Assembly: GCF_002873455.1 (NCBI RefSeq)
Contig: NZ_MCUN01000054.1
Coordinates: 62,001-126,000 of the forward strand
Source of the DNA: Vibrio splendidus
GTDB taxonomy: Bacteria > Pseudomonadota > Gammaproteobacteria > Enterobacterales > Vibrionaceae
Direction of reading: 5' to 3'
DNA length: 64,000 nucleotides
A model generated the notes under the pieces. That model saw nothing but the letters and a program-made list of their open reading frames with translations. It did no database searches and was not told where the DNA came from. Numbering within the stretch: the first letter of the stretch is position 1; every line of letters starts with the position of its first letter. This document shows, piece after piece, positions 18,801 through 28,400 of the stretch. The position numbers and the translations under genes are program-made.

Positions 18801-19254
18801 GATACGAGTTATGGTAGCGCTTGTGAAGCAGGCGATAACGCTCGCTGCCAATAAAGCTGCTGGATTCTGGAAGAATCGATGTTTTGATTTGATCGCCAGA
18901 CCCTTGAATGTAACGCTGTTGTGCATTACTGCGTGCTTCGTCAATATCTAACCCTAGACGTTGGAATGCATTGATTAAACCATAGAATCGCCCGCCACTG
19001 GCATTGGCAAGTTCTGAGCGAACAAAGCCCATCACTTGGGACTCTTGAGCTTGTAGGTAATCGACAATTTGTTGTTGTTTAGTATCACGGACCGAAACAA
19101 GATGTGAGGTGCTTTGTTCTTGAAGATCCTGACTGTGCGATTGGAGGAAAAATATCGCGATAAGTGTTACAGGGGTAATACTGAGGACAAGAAATGCCAG
19201 CATTAGGGTATTTTGAAGGCGCTTAAACTTCTGCTTACGATAGAATCTAAACAT
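15865..19254 (-). CDS. chiS: ChiS, membrane hybrid sensor kinase and DNA-binding chitin regulator
   Basis: The protein is 1129 residues. Domains in order: transmembrane helix (about 16-37), periplasmic sensor (38-350), second helix (354-376), HAMP (377-430), HisKA with His469 in TTSHELRTP, HATPase (about 570-685, DTGQGIPAEY and GAGLGLSIS), receiver (about 722-845, Asp773 in LLLDIMMPG, Lys825), a PAS-like segment (about 875-975), and a C-terminal domain (about 1024-1129). In V. cholerae, ChiS keeps this layout with His469, and its cryptic C-terminal domain binds the chb promoter directly, so it works as a one-component activator held off by unliganded CBP. The C-terminal region is present in full here. 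It is a separate transcription unit from the operon, with its own terminator. Confidence 0.95.
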   Translation of the reverse strand: MFRFYRKQKFKRLQNTLMLAFLVLSITPVTLIAIFFLQSHSQDLQEQSTSHLVSVRDTKQQQIVDYLQAQESQVMGFVRSELANASGGRFYGLINAFQRLGLDIDEARSNAQQRYIQGSGDQIKTSILPESSSFIGSERYRLLHKRYHNSYLELLKRSDFDDILLVDINGNVAYSIFKRDDYGTNLLTGKYKDSNLGVTFQRLAKDVKDKRKSNEDYTPVIVSDFKDENGKQTAWLGAPIVQQGYLHSYAMFRLPINGITKLIADLNKSSNIQTLLVGDDHLPRSLAHSQESINLSLDVVDKALAGETAVGTFNNTQDQAIIAAYTPIELKYATWALVVELPEKEAFARIHQLEKIFVIVMLTAIILVFVASHYLSNFITSPLLKLTWAAEKVSAGDLDETMINTERKDEIGRLAVSFERMQRSIREKMQLIKSQNGELEDNLKTIQKQNEELQLANKLKDEFLATTSHELRTPLHGMVGIAEALISGANGPIPANQKYQLDIIINSGQRLATLVDDLLDYHKMRYGSLDIKKSAVDLSAATSLVLELSHHLLGNKPIRIINQVPSDLGLVSSDPQRLEQVMYNLVGNAIKYTSEGKIVISASVIDDNIRVQVVDTGQGIPAEYLEHIFEPLIQAGQDASNYHQGAGLGLSISRQLIELMGGSLYVSSQPMLGTTFSFTLPLATQEELDSYNESGSYSHFQAPDSIDSTQQENSVISEDPDGPLLVIADDEPVNLRVLDSFLKLEGYRVRTACDGPETIELIEKEKPELLLLDIMMPGMSGYQVCEALRKQYDHAQLPIIMLTALNQAEDRVRGFEAGANDYLSKPFNKQELAARITAHLSASKAEQRRLENDQLQLELKHRAMVEANLLETQGRLLEQLESAPEAIICIRDDQRIRFANEAAAKLFRRGQEQLKRSMADEIIAPKYLKVEQAHYCGDIDIYIDDTRQRIPSDILKLPEGSGLDTMYIFNVGGGVNSNRVNNLETAVEALSSYAFEGDKDKLQQLKELGGEFTRLADKATGEGKNKQELMREVLVDVMTNAIIYWESVTGETKFAFAEKSGLWRVYLDRSTLQTRTLDKYLRVETLPKTPRWRTVLSSIEFILEHCKEQTPERTHIEMLRDKLQKLLTS

Positions 19255-19433
19255 AAATTGGGTACTACTTTCCTTTGATGTACTGCTAAAAGGGATGAAA
19301 ACAAGTACAGAGAATAGAATTAACGGGTTCCAATTTAACGAAATTAACGAGTTTTTTTACTTTGACAAGTAAGTGGTATTTAAAGCGTGTGCAAAAGCTC
19401 ATTTTTATAGAGTTTTGACAAAAATATGAACAG

Positions 19434-19460
19434 ACAGCGCAGATAATGACCCTGCGCTGT
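19434..19460. repeat. Inverted repeat after rsmC
   Basis: ACAGCGCAG (19434-19442) and CTGCGCTGT (19452-19460) are perfect 9-bp arms, 10 nt past the rsmC stop codon. On the minus strand a T-rich stretch follows only after about 12 nt, so termination is possible but weak. I see nothing else in the 216-nt gap between rsmC and chiS. Confidence 0.55.
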
Positions 19461-19470
19461 GCTAGATAGG

Positions 19471-20493
19471 CTATTTGTTTGCGTGGTAGATCGCGAATTT
19501 AGTAGTCTTATTTAGAGTCGCGCATTTTCCAAACGCTTGTTCAATAATTGGAACGTATTTTAAGAAACTGTTCGCAACAATAATCATCTCGCCAGAACGC
19601 TTCAAATGCTTAGGAGCCTGAGCAAGTAAGGTCTCAGTCGCGCTGTAGCTTGTATCCAAACCAGAATGGAATGGTGGGTTACTGATGATGAATTTGTAGT
19701 CTTTTGATGTGTCAGAATAGACATCTGAGGCGAAGACATTTCCCGTTAAACCATTCGCTTCTAACGTAGCTTGGCTTGACGCTACTGCGAAGGCACTAAT
19801 ATCACACATTTCCAGCTCGATATCAGGATGACGAGATGCCATTACCGCGCCTAATACGCCGGCACCACAACCAAAGTCCAGTACTTTGCCTTTGAGTTTT
19901 GGCAGAGTATCCAACAGAAGTTGGCTGCCTACATCGAACTGGCCGTGGCTGAATACACCAGGAAGGCTTTTTACCGTCAGTGATTGCTCATCAATGTTAA
20001 CCGTGTAGGTTTTAAACCAGTCTTGAAGGTTAAAAGCTTGTGGTTGCTCGAAGCATTGACCCCAGTAGAAAGAGCAACGACGTGCCGAATCGTATTTCAC
20101 GACTTTACCGTAAGGAGCGAACATCTTCTCGATACTTTTAACACCAGAACGATTCTCGCCAACCACGACAATCTCGGTATCTTTACCTAGCTTGGCAAAC
20201 AACATCGCCAATAAGAACTCCGCTTCCGCTTTGGCCTTTGGCCAGTACAACATCACTAAGTCGGCTTTGGTTTCTTCGGTAAACTCCGCACCATAAAAAC
20301 GTTGGATGGTGTTACAGCCTTCTAATTGGCGGTAGTAGCTGTAATTAGAAGTAAACACGGTGACTGATTCACAATGTTTTGCTAATTCAACAGGGAATAA
20401 GTCTTCTGCCTCACCTGCAACTAAAACATGTTTGCCTTCAAAGTAGGCGAGTTGACGTTGAGCAATCTGGCTTGGGGCAATATAAGCTGACAT
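19471..20493 (-). CDS. rsmC: 16S rRNA (guanine(1207)-N2)-methyltransferase
   Basis: This 340-residue protein uses S-adenosylmethionine to methylate G1207 of 16S rRNA in the 30S subunit. The N-terminal half (about 1-170) is the degenerate RNA-binding MTase-like domain; the C-terminal half is catalytic. The SAM loop is VLDFGCGAGVLG and the catalytic motif is SNPPFH, as in other N2-guanine MTases. The start is set at ATG 20493 because the sequence MSAYIAPSQIAQRQ aligns with the E. coli N-terminus; the frame is open 20 codons further but those residues are unlike the family. Confidence 0.95.
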   Translation of the reverse strand: MSAYIAPSQIAQRQLAYFEGKHVLVAGEAEDLFPVELAKHCESVTVFTSNYSYYRQLEGCNTIQRFYGAEFTEETKADLVMLYWPKAKAEAEFLLAMLFAKLGKDTEIVVVGENRSGVKSIEKMFAPYGKVVKYDSARRCSFYWGQCFEQPQAFNLQDWFKTYTVNIDEQSLTVKSLPGVFSHGQFDVGSQLLLDTLPKLKGKVLDFGCGAGVLGAVMASRHPDIELEMCDISAFAVASSQATLEANGLTGNVFASDVYSDTSKDYKFIISNPPFHSGLDTSYSATETLLAQAPKHLKRSGEMIIVANSFLKYVPIIEQAFGKCATLNKTTKFAIYHANK

Positions 20494-20603
20494 AGGACAC
20501 TCTATTGAATCGTTAGCAAAAAATGAGGGCGGATTTTCGCATAATCCGCCCAAAGCTTGAAGTGTTTAATACGGGTTCGCCAATCAAGTTGACGTTGAGT
20601 TGT

Positions 20604-21689
20604 TTAACTCTTGTCTTGCTGGTTCAAAAAGTCCTTAAACTCTTCATCGTAAATATTGAATAGGACAATGGTAATCGCAAAAATTAGTGGACCGTAGATA
20701 AGACCAATGAGGCCAAACAGTTGAATACCACCCAATAGTGAGAAGAAGATCATCAAGGTATTCATGCCTGCGCTGCCTTGCATCAGCAGCGGACGAAGCA
20801 GGTTATCAATCGAACCAACAATCGCCACACAGTAAACTGTTAGGAAAACAGCCCACGTTGTATCGCCTGTTAGGAACAAGTAGGTCGCCGCAGGGATCCA
20901 GATTAGAGCGGTCCCCACAACTGGGATGAAAGAGGCAAAGCCCATCATGGTGCCCCAGAATAGGCCAGGGAAACCGGCAATCCACATACCTAAACCGCCC
21001 GCAAAACCTTGTGCTATTGCGGTTAAGAATGAACCCATTACCGCTGATTTCGATACTTGCTCAATCTCTGTTAGAAGTTTGTCTTCTTGACTACGAGATA
21101 GTGGAAGAATATGGCGAACCACACTGATGATTTTGTCGTGATCTCTTAATAAGAAGAACAGAACAAATAGCATCAAGAAAAAATCCATTAAGAAATTGGT
21201 CGCGTCACCAAGGATTTTTGCACTGATACCAACCAGTTTTGAACCAAAGCTGGTCGCGAACTCACCGACTTTCTGTGCGATGGCTTGAGGCTCAATATTG
21301 TCGAACGGCAGGTAGTTATTTACAAATGATAGCGCTTTGACCACTAATGGGTGTGCAAACAGAGTCTGAATACCGCCGTGGGTCACCCATTGGTAGGTGT
21401 TTTGAGAAAACAAAGAACCTTGCTGAACAATTGCTGCGAATACTGCCAATAAAGGGATAACAATAATGAAAGTCAGGATGACACAAGACAGCAGAGAGAC
21501 GATGTTTTCTTTATTCGGGAGCCTTTTTTCAAGCCACTCATGGATTGGGAACATCAATAGCGAAATGATAAAGGCCATTACGATTGAGTTGACGTACGGT
21601 TCGATAAGCAAGTAACAAGCATAAGCCGCCGCCAGTAGGGCAATGATGATCACCCAGTGGCTAGTATTGATTTTGAGTTTTTCTGACAC
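20604..21689 (-). CDS. AI-2E/PerM family membrane transporter
   Basis: This 361-residue integral membrane protein shows the AI-2E transporter (UPF0118) pattern: two or three helices near the N-terminus (about 13-85), a loop region (90-150) and five further helices from about 155. The family includes PerM, YdiK, TqsA and Na+/H+ antiporters, so function is not fixed by the fold. It uses a GTG start. It is followed by rsmC with a 110-nt gap, and no obvious terminator lies between, so the two may share a transcript. The substrate is unknown. Confidence 0.85.
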   Translation of the reverse strand: MSEKLKINTSHWVIIIALLAAAYACYLLIEPYVNSIVMAFIISLLMFPIHEWLEKRLPNKENIVSLLSCVILTFIIVIPLLAVFAAIVQQGSLFSQNTYQWVTHGGIQTLFAHPLVVKALSFVNNYLPFDNIEPQAIAQKVGEFATSFGSKLVGISAKILGDATNFLMDFFLMLFVLFFLLRDHDKIISVVRHILPLSRSQEDKLLTEIEQVSKSAVMGSFLTAIAQGFAGGLGMWIAGFPGLFWGTMMGFASFIPVVGTALIWIPAATYLFLTGDTTWAVFLTVYCVAIVGSIDNLLRPLLMQGSAGMNTLMIFFSLLGGIQLFGLIGLIYGPLIFAITIVLFNIYDEEFKDFLNQQDKS

Positions 21690-21720
21690 GTTAATAGTCT
21701 CTATATTTGCGTTCTGAGTT

Positions 21721-21726
21721 TATAAT
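21721..21726 (+). promoter_or_regulatory. Candidate -10 box for the small membrane protein
   Basis: A perfect TATAAT lies 40 nt upstream of the small ORF. No good -35 hexamer is at the standard distance, so the call rests on the -10 alone. Confidence 0.4.
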
Positions 21727-21765
21727 GGCTGCAAAACAGAGAGTTAGCAATGAGGAGTTTTGATA

Positions 21766-21891
21766 ATGGGATGCTGTAATAAAGATAAGAAATGCCAAGA
21801 CGAAGAGCAGCAAACAAAAAAAGAGATCCCTTGGTTCAGAATGTTCCTGGGCACGCTGATGTTGTTAGTTTTTCTTTTTTGGGAACGTTAA
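21766..21891 (+). CDS. Small 41-residue single-helix membrane protein
   Basis: An ATG at 21766 with GAGGAG 8 nt upstream opens a 41-codon frame ending TAA. The product begins MGCCNKDKKCQDEEQQ, a Cys- and Lys-rich polar head with three Cys, then a segment rich in Trp, Phe and Leu (IPWFRMFLGTLMLLVFLF) that should form one membrane helix. It is alone on the plus strand between two minus-strand genes, with TATAAT upstream. I do not recognise a family; the ribosome site and the amphipathic-to-hydrophobic design make it a credible gene. The Cys cluster could bind metal, which is speculation. Confidence 0.65.
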   Translation: MGCCNKDKKCQDEEQQTKKEIPWFRMFLGTLMLLVFLFWER

Positions 21892-21967
21892 GCGTTTTTA
21901 GTTCAGTTTTAGTCTTGATTGATCGGTAGGTAAGCTTCCACATTCACGACTGATGAACGCGATGTAT

Positions 21968-21994
21968 TAAAAAGGGCTGCATCTAATGCAGCCC
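21968..21994 (-). terminator. Terminator of hemL
   Basis: GGGCTGCA/TGCAGCCC (21974-21981, 21987-21994) with five T next on the minus strand, 39 nt past the hemL stop codon. Confidence 0.9.
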
Positions 21995-22032
21995 TAAATT
22001 CAATCGGTTAGCGACTTATAAAGTGCTTTCGA

Positions 22033-23328
22033 TTATTTGCTTTCAGCAGCAATGATTGCAAGAGAGCGGTCAGCGGCTTCTAGCGTTGCATCCAGTTCTT
22101 TTGAACCATGAGCAAGAGAAGTAAAGCTTGCTTCGAATGCTGAAGGTGCAAGGTAAACACCGTGATCTAACATTAGGTGGAAGAAGCGCTTGAAGCGTTC
22201 TACATCACACTTAGTTACATCTTCGTAGCACGTCACAGTTTCTTGGTCAGTGAAGAAGAAACCAAACATACCACCAACTTGGTGAACTAGCATTGGGATA
22301 CAGTGCTTGTCAGCAAGGTGCTTGAAGCCATTTGCTAACTGCTTAGTTTTTGAAGCTAGACGCTTTTCGTTGCCTTCTTCTCTTAGAAGGTTCAAACATG
22401 CGTAGCCAGCTGCCATTGCTACAGGGTTACCTGAAAGCGTACCCGCTTGGTAAACAGGGCCTGTTGGTGCGATGTATTGCATCACGTCTTTACGACCACC
22501 GAAAGCACCCACTGGCATACCGCCGCCAATAACTTTACCAAGACACGTTAAGTCTGGTTTGATGTTGTAGTAAGCCTGAGCACAACCTTCAGCAACGCGG
22601 AAACCTGTCATTACTTCATCAAAGATCAGCAACGCGCCTTCTTGGTCACAGATTTCACGTAGACCTTCGTGGAAGCCTTCTATAGGAGGGATACAGTTCA
22701 TGTTGCCCGCAACAGGCTCAACGATGATACAAGCGATCTCGCCTTTGTTTGCTGCGAAGATCTCGCGTACTGAATCTAGATTGTTGAAGGTTGCTGTTAG
22801 TGTCAGCTTAGCAAAGTCAGCAGGAACGCCAGGAGAGCTTGGTTGACCTAAAGTCAGTGCACCAGAACCTGCTTTTACCAGTAGGCTGTCTGCGTGACCG
22901 TGGTAACAGCCTTCAAACTTAAGAATTTTGTCACGACCAGTAAAGCCACGAGCAAGACGAATCGCACTCATTGTTGCTTCTGTACCTGAGCTCACCATGC
23001 GTAGCTGTTCCATTGATGGAACCATCTCAGAGACAAGTTCAGCCATTTTGATTTCAGTTTCGGTTGGAGCACCGAAGCTAAGGCCACGTTGAGCTGCATC
23101 AATGACAGCTTCACGGATAACTGCGTGGTTGTGACCAAGGATCATTGGACCCCAAGAGCCAACGTAATCGATATATGCTTTCCCATCAGCATCAAAAAGA
23201 AGTGGGCCGTCAGCTCTATCAACGAAGATTGGAGAACCACCTACACCATTGAATGCGCGCACTGGAGAGTTAACGCCACCTGGAATAGTTTGCTGTGCCT
23301 TTTGATACAGTTCTGCTGATTTGGTCAT
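22033..23328 (-). CDS. hemL: Glutamate-1-semialdehyde 2,1-aminomutase
   Basis: This 431-residue PLP enzyme converts glutamate-1-semialdehyde to 5-aminolevulinate, the C5 route to haem. The Schiff-base lysine is Lys265 in CLGKVIGGGMPVGAFGG, the same number as in E. coli. Other marks are FDEVMTGFR (PLP-binding Asp) and GSWGPMILGH. The ATG at 23328 has GAGGA 8 nt upstream; the frame continues ten codons further without family similarity. It is divergent from erpA across about 300 nt, as in many Vibrio. Cytoplasmic. Confidence 0.97.
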   Translation of the reverse strand: MTKSAELYQKAQQTIPGGVNSPVRAFNGVGGSPIFVDRADGPLLFDADGKAYIDYVGSWGPMILGHNHAVIREAVIDAAQRGLSFGAPTETEIKMAELVSEMVPSMEQLRMVSSGTEATMSAIRLARGFTGRDKILKFEGCYHGHADSLLVKAGSGALTLGQPSSPGVPADFAKLTLTATFNNLDSVREIFAANKGEIACIIVEPVAGNMNCIPPIEGFHEGLREICDQEGALLIFDEVMTGFRVAEGCAQAYYNIKPDLTCLGKVIGGGMPVGAFGGRKDVMQYIAPTGPVYQAGTLSGNPVAMAAGYACLNLLREEGNEKRLASKTKQLANGFKHLADKHCIPMLVHQVGGMFGFFFTDQETVTCYEDVTKCDVERFKRFFHLMLDHGVYLAPSAFEASFTSLAHGSKELDATLEAADRSLAIIAAESK

Positions 23329-23624
23329 TGATATATCCTCTTTTGACTGTCGGACCAATTGGCTCGCATTGTACCTATCCAGAATCCAAGTAGGAATGCT
23401 TTCGCCCAGATAATCACCCGAATCTGGTTGTTTTGTGTGGTTACACGTTTTAATTGTTAGATATTGGCGAGTTTACAGCAGTAAAAGGAGTGATCCTGTG
23501 GTGAATACTTGAACGTTTCAGTCAGGTATTAGATAATCACCAGAATATAAGAAAATACTCAACAACAATGGTCTCGAATTAGATTTGTATCATGTTGTTT
23601 TTGACACAGGTAAGAGAGGTTGTC

Positions 23625-23966
23625 GTGAGCGAAGTAAATATCCCATTGTCTTTTTCTGATGCAGCAGCTACCCGCGTACAAACGCTAATTGCTGAAGAAG
23701 AAAACCCAGAACTAAAACTACGTGTATACATTACCGGTGGTGGTTGTAGTGGTTTCCAATACGGCTTTACATTTGACGAAAAAGTAAATGATGGCGACAC
23801 TACCATTGTAAACAGCGGTGTAACACTGGTTGTTGACCCAATGAGCCTGCAATATTTAATGGGCGGTATGGTTGATTACACAGAAGGCCTTGAAGGCGCA
23901 CGTTTCTTTGTAAATAACCCGAATGCAACAACAACATGTGGTTGTGGTGCATCATTTAGCGTCTAA
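23625..23966 (+). CDS. erpA: Iron-sulfur cluster insertion protein ErpA
   Basis: This 113-residue A-type Fe-S carrier delivers clusters to apoproteins. The three cluster cysteines are in GGGCSGFQ and CGCGASF near the C-terminus. The start is GTG 23625 (AGAGG 6 nt upstream), matching the E. coli N-terminus (SEVNIPLSFSDAAA against SDDVALPLEFTDAAA). The frame is open to 23592, but those 11 codons are not conserved. It is transcribed away from hemL and closed by a strong terminator. Confidence 0.95.
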   Translation: MSEVNIPLSFSDAAATRVQTLIAEEENPELKLRVYITGGGCSGFQYGFTFDEKVNDGDTTIVNSGVTLVVDPMSLQYLMGGMVDYTEGLEGARFFVNNPNATTTCGCGASFSV

Positions 23967-24014
23967 CGTGAATTGAAAGGTAGCTTGAACTGAGGGCTAC
24001 ATTAGAAATATTTT

Positions 24015-24043
24015 AAACGCCGAGCCTATGCTCGGCGTTTTTT
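24015..24043 (+). terminator. Terminator of erpA
   Basis: AAACGCCGAGC (24015-24025) and GCTCGGCGTTT (24030-24040) form a perfect 11-bp stem with a 4-nt loop and a T-run. The remaining ~260 nt before the efflux operon should hold its promoter; I see no convincing boxes or operator there. Confidence 0.93.
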
Positions 24044-24302
24044 GTTTTTAAGAAACACACCAGATAAAACAGTCAGTCGATCTATTTTTGCCATATACGC
24101 TAAAGATTATTCAAGGTATTTATATGTAATCTTTGTTTCATCTGTGTGATTTATAGTAAACGCCATATTTTTTAAACTGTCGATAGCGTCCAACTTCGTA
24201 GGATGTGGGTCTGTTAAGGTTACCTCTGTGCACCAGGATGTTGCATATGACAGTATTAAATTAATTAGCGTGTCTTAATAACACCGAACAGAAGGATTTG
24301 TT

Positions 24303-25427
24303 ATGCCTACTCTATTTTCGAACTCACCACTTTTTCAGAAACTTAAGCAGCCCTGGCTGGTTTCTCTGATTTTGGTTGTGTTGCTGTCGATTTGGCTTGG
24401 TTTAGGAGTGGGACAAGCGGAAGAGTCGTCTGAAAAAAAAGCGACAGAAATTCCGTTGGCTAAGGTTTCCTTTCAAACATTTACTTCATCACCGACCTTT
24501 AAAACGATTGATCTCTATGGTCGAACTGCGCCAGATAGACATGCTCGTCTGGGGGCTGAAGTGGCAGGTAAAGTGGTTAAATTAAACGTCGTTAAAGGTG
24601 ATATGGTCAAAGTAGGGCAGGCCATTGCTCAGATCGACAAAGGCGACTTAGAGATTCAGTTGGAACGTGCGTCTGCTTTATATCGATTAAAGCAGAAAGA
24701 GTACAAAGCGGCGCAGTCTTTGAAGAAAAGAGGGTTACAAGGCGAGATAGCCTACACCACCGCTGAGGCTTCATTGACTGAAGCCAAGGCTATGAAGCGC
24801 AATGCGGAACTGGCTTTAAGAAACACAGTTATCACATCGCCTTTCTCTGGTGTGGTTCAAGACTTAATGGTTGAACTGGGCGATTTTGTTGGGGTTGGCG
24901 ACCCGGTCGCTGGCGTGATTGATCTCGACCCTTTGGTCATTGAGGCCGATGTTAGTGAGCGTCATATCCAACATCTGTTAGTTAATCAATCTGCTTTGGT
25001 TCGTTTGTTAGGGCGAGAAGAAACGGAAGGTCGTTTACGCTATGTTTCTCGAATCTCTTCTGCTTCTACCAATACCTTCCCAATAGAGATTGAAATTGAT
25101 AACTCCAAAGGTCTATTGCCAGCAGGTGTCAGTGCCGAGGTAAAGCTTAACCTTGAAACAAGCGATGCAATCAAGATTACGCCCGCTATGTTGGCACTAG
25201 ACGAAGCCGGTAACTTAGGGGTGAAAACCTTGGTCTCTATTGATGACTCTCCAACCGTCAGGTTTGTAAATATTCAACTGGTCAAAGCTGAGCAAGACGG
25301 GGTATGGCTCACTGGATTAGGTCAACAAGTTGATATCATCACGGTTGGGCAAGGCTTTGTGCGTGATGGTGATTCAGTGATTGCTGTAGAGCAAAATACT
25401 GAACTTTCTAAAGCGAAAGCTGAGTAG
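24303..25427 (+). CDS. RND efflux periplasmic adaptor (membrane fusion protein)
   Basis: This 374-residue HlyD/AcrA-type adaptor bridges an RND pump to an outer-membrane channel. It has a single N-terminal hydrophobic helix (about 17-36) with no lipobox, so it is membrane-anchored rather than lipidated. The lipoyl half-motifs flank a short coiled-coil hairpin (about 110-175: RASALYRLKQKEYKAA to LALRNTVI), followed by the beta-barrel. It is 10 nt before the pump gene. By position it matches V. cholerae VexL/VexM (VC0629/VC0628, from memory). No outer-membrane factor is encoded here, so TolC is the probable partner. Confidence 0.9.
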   Translation: MPTLFSNSPLFQKLKQPWLVSLILVVLLSIWLGLGVGQAEESSEKKATEIPLAKVSFQTFTSSPTFKTIDLYGRTAPDRHARLGAEVAGKVVKLNVVKGDMVKVGQAIAQIDKGDLEIQLERASALYRLKQKEYKAAQSLKKRGLQGEIAYTTAEASLTEAKAMKRNAELALRNTVITSPFSGVVQDLMVELGDFVGVGDPVAGVIDLDPLVIEADVSERHIQHLLVNQSALVRLLGREETEGRLRYVSRISSASTNTFPIEIEIDNSKGLLPAGVSAEVKLNLETSDAIKITPAMLALDEAGNLGVKTLVSIDDSPTVRFVNIQLVKAEQDGVWLTGLGQQVDIITVGQGFVRDGDSVIAVEQNTELSKAKAE

Positions 25428-25437
25428 GAGATAACCG

Positions 25438-28400
25438 ATGTATTCAATTATTGATGCAGCCTTGTCTCGAGCTCGAACAATGCTTTCGCTATTGGCGTTA
25501 ATTCTTGTCGCAGGTGTGATTACCTATATTACGATACCCAAGGAGTCGAGCCCCGATATTACCATCCCGATTATCTACGTTTCAGTCGGGCATCAAGGGA
25601 TTTCTCCTACCGATGCTGAACGGTTATTGGTACGACCAATAGAGCAAGAGCTGAGGTCAATTGAAGGTGTAAAAGAGATGACGGCAACCGCAGCAGAAGG
25701 ACATGCCTCTGTTGTGTTGGAATTTAATGTTGGCGTCGATCTCACTAAAGCGATGGCGGATGTGCGTGATGCTGTGGATTTGGCCAAACCAAAGTTGCCA
25801 GAAGACAGTGATGAGCCGACGGTTAATGAGGTGACGCTCGCATCTGAACAACCTGTTTTGTCTGTTGTGCTATTTGGTACTGTTCCTGAACGTACCATTG
25901 TACAAATTGCGCGAGAGGTTGGAGATAAGTTAGAAAGTTATCGCCAGATTCTAGAGGTCGATATTGCAGGCGATCGCGATGACATCGTTGAAATCATCGT
26001 TGATCCGTTATTGATGGAAAGCTACAGCCTAGATCAAGCGGATATCTATAACTTGATCGCTTTGAATAACCGAGTGGTAGCCGCAGGCTTTGTTGATACA
26101 GGCTACGGGCGTTTTTCTGTCAAAGTTCCGTCAGTGTTTAACTCTTTGAAAGATGTACTTGAACTGCCAATTAAAGTGGATGGCAAACAGGTCGTCACCT
26201 TTGGTGATGTCGCCACCGTTCGTAGAGCGTTTCGAGATCCTGAGAGTTTCGCTCGTTTGGATGGTAAATCAGCGGTTGTTTTAGATATTAAGAAGCGTGC
26301 TGGTGAAAACATCATCGAAACCGTTGAACTAGTGAAAGCCGTGATGACAGGTGCTCAGCAACAAGAGGGCTGGCCAAACAACTTGTTGGTTAAGTACACA
26401 TGGGATGAATCTAAAGATGTAAAGATCATGCTTAACGATCTTCAAAATAATATTTTGTCGGCCATTATTTTGGTGGTGATCGTTATCATCGCGATTCTTG
26501 GTGTTCGCACCGCTCTGCTAGTGGGTATTTCAATTCCCGGCTCATTCCTGACAGGGTTATTGGTACTGTCGGTGTTTGGTTTAACCGTCAACATTGTGGT
26601 GTTGTTCTCTCTTATCATGGCTGTGGGCATGTTGGTCGATGGTGCGATTGTGGTGACCGAGTTTGCAGACAGGCGAATGCAAGAAGGGGAAAATCGAAAA
26701 TCTGCTTACCGAGATGCCGCTAAGCGTATGGCATGGCCGATAACCGCATCCACAGCGACAACCTTAGCGGCATTTGCTCCGTTACTGTTTTGGCCTGATG
26801 TGACGGGCGAATTCATGAAATTCCTGCCACTAACATTGATTGCCACGTTAACTGCCTCATTGATTATGGCGTTGCTATTTGTCCCTGTTTTAGGTGGTTT
26901 GATCGGCAAACCTCAATACGTTTCGCCTAAAAACCAAGCTCGAATGGTGGCACTGCACAATGGGGACTTCTCACAAGCAACAGGTTTAACGAAAGCGTAT
27001 TACCAGACACTATCGATTGCGATTAAGCATCCATTTAAAATTCTGATCAGTGCGATTGTATTGTCTATCGCCGTTGGTTTTACCTACTCAAAGGCAGGGC
27101 TCGGTGCAGAGTTTTTCCCAGAGGTTGATCCTCCGTTCTTCAATGTCAAAGTTCGATCTCATGGTGATCTTTCTATTCAAGAAAAAGATTTGATCATGCG
27201 TGATATTGAACGAAAGATGCTCAATCATGATGAGTTTGACACGGTTTACACGCGTACTGGCGGTGATGATCAGATTGGTTTGATATCGATTACTCCCGTT
27301 GATTGGCAATACCGCCGCAGTGTTAAGGCGATCATTGAAGAGTTAAAGGCGCAAACCGATCAATATGCAGGGGTCGAAATTGAATATAAGTTTCCAGACG
27401 CGGGGCCTCCGGTTGAAAATGACTTAGTGATTGAACTCTCAGCCAAAACTCCTGAGCAGTTAGATCTGGCGGCCAAGATTGTCAGAAATTGGGCTGATGG
27501 TAATCAGGCACTGACTAACATCAGCGATACTGCGAGCAAAGATGGTATTGATTGGAAGGTGGATATTCGCCGAGACGATGCCGCCCGTTTTGCAGCAGAC
27601 GCGACCTTGGTAGGTAATACCGTCCAATTCGTGACTAACGGGTTAAAGATTGGTGATTACCTCCCTGATGATTCATCAGAAGAGGTCGATATCTTGGTGC
27701 GTTACCCGAATGACAAGAGAGACATTGGTCGCTTTGACCAGTTAAGAGTCAAAACACCGGCAGGCTTGGTGCCGATCACTAACTTTGCTCAGATAGTACC
27801 AGACCATAAGCAAGACACGATTAAGCGCCTTGATGGAAAGCGTGTAGTGAACATCATGGCGGATATGGAAGAGGGCTATAACCTTGCGCTCGAACTGCCG
27901 AAGATCGAGCAAGCGTTAAGCGAGTTGAGCCTACCGAGTAGCGTGGAGTTTCGTATCCGAGGTCAAAATGAAGAGCAAGAAAACTCTTCGGCCTTCTTGC
28001 AAAGTGCTTTCTTAGTTGCTCTGGCGGTAATGGCTTTGATTTTGATTACTCAATTCAATAGCTTCTATCAAGCGTTTTTGATTCTTAGTGCGGTGCTGTT
28101 CTCAACGGTTGGGGTGTTTGTTGGTTTGCTTATCTTCCAGCGTCCGTTTGGCATAGTGATGTCCGGTATTGGGGTGATTGCGTTGGCAGGGATTGTGGTA
28201 AACAACAATATCGTGCTGATTGATACCTATAACCAGTTGATAAAACGCGGCTTGGACAAGCGAGATGCGATTTTAAGAACTGGTGTTCAGCGTTTAAGAC
28301 CGGTAATGCTCACTACGGTCACCACCATTTTAGGCTTGATGCCTATGGTGTTAGAGATGAACATCGATCTGATTAATCAAAAGATAGAATTCGGTGCGCC

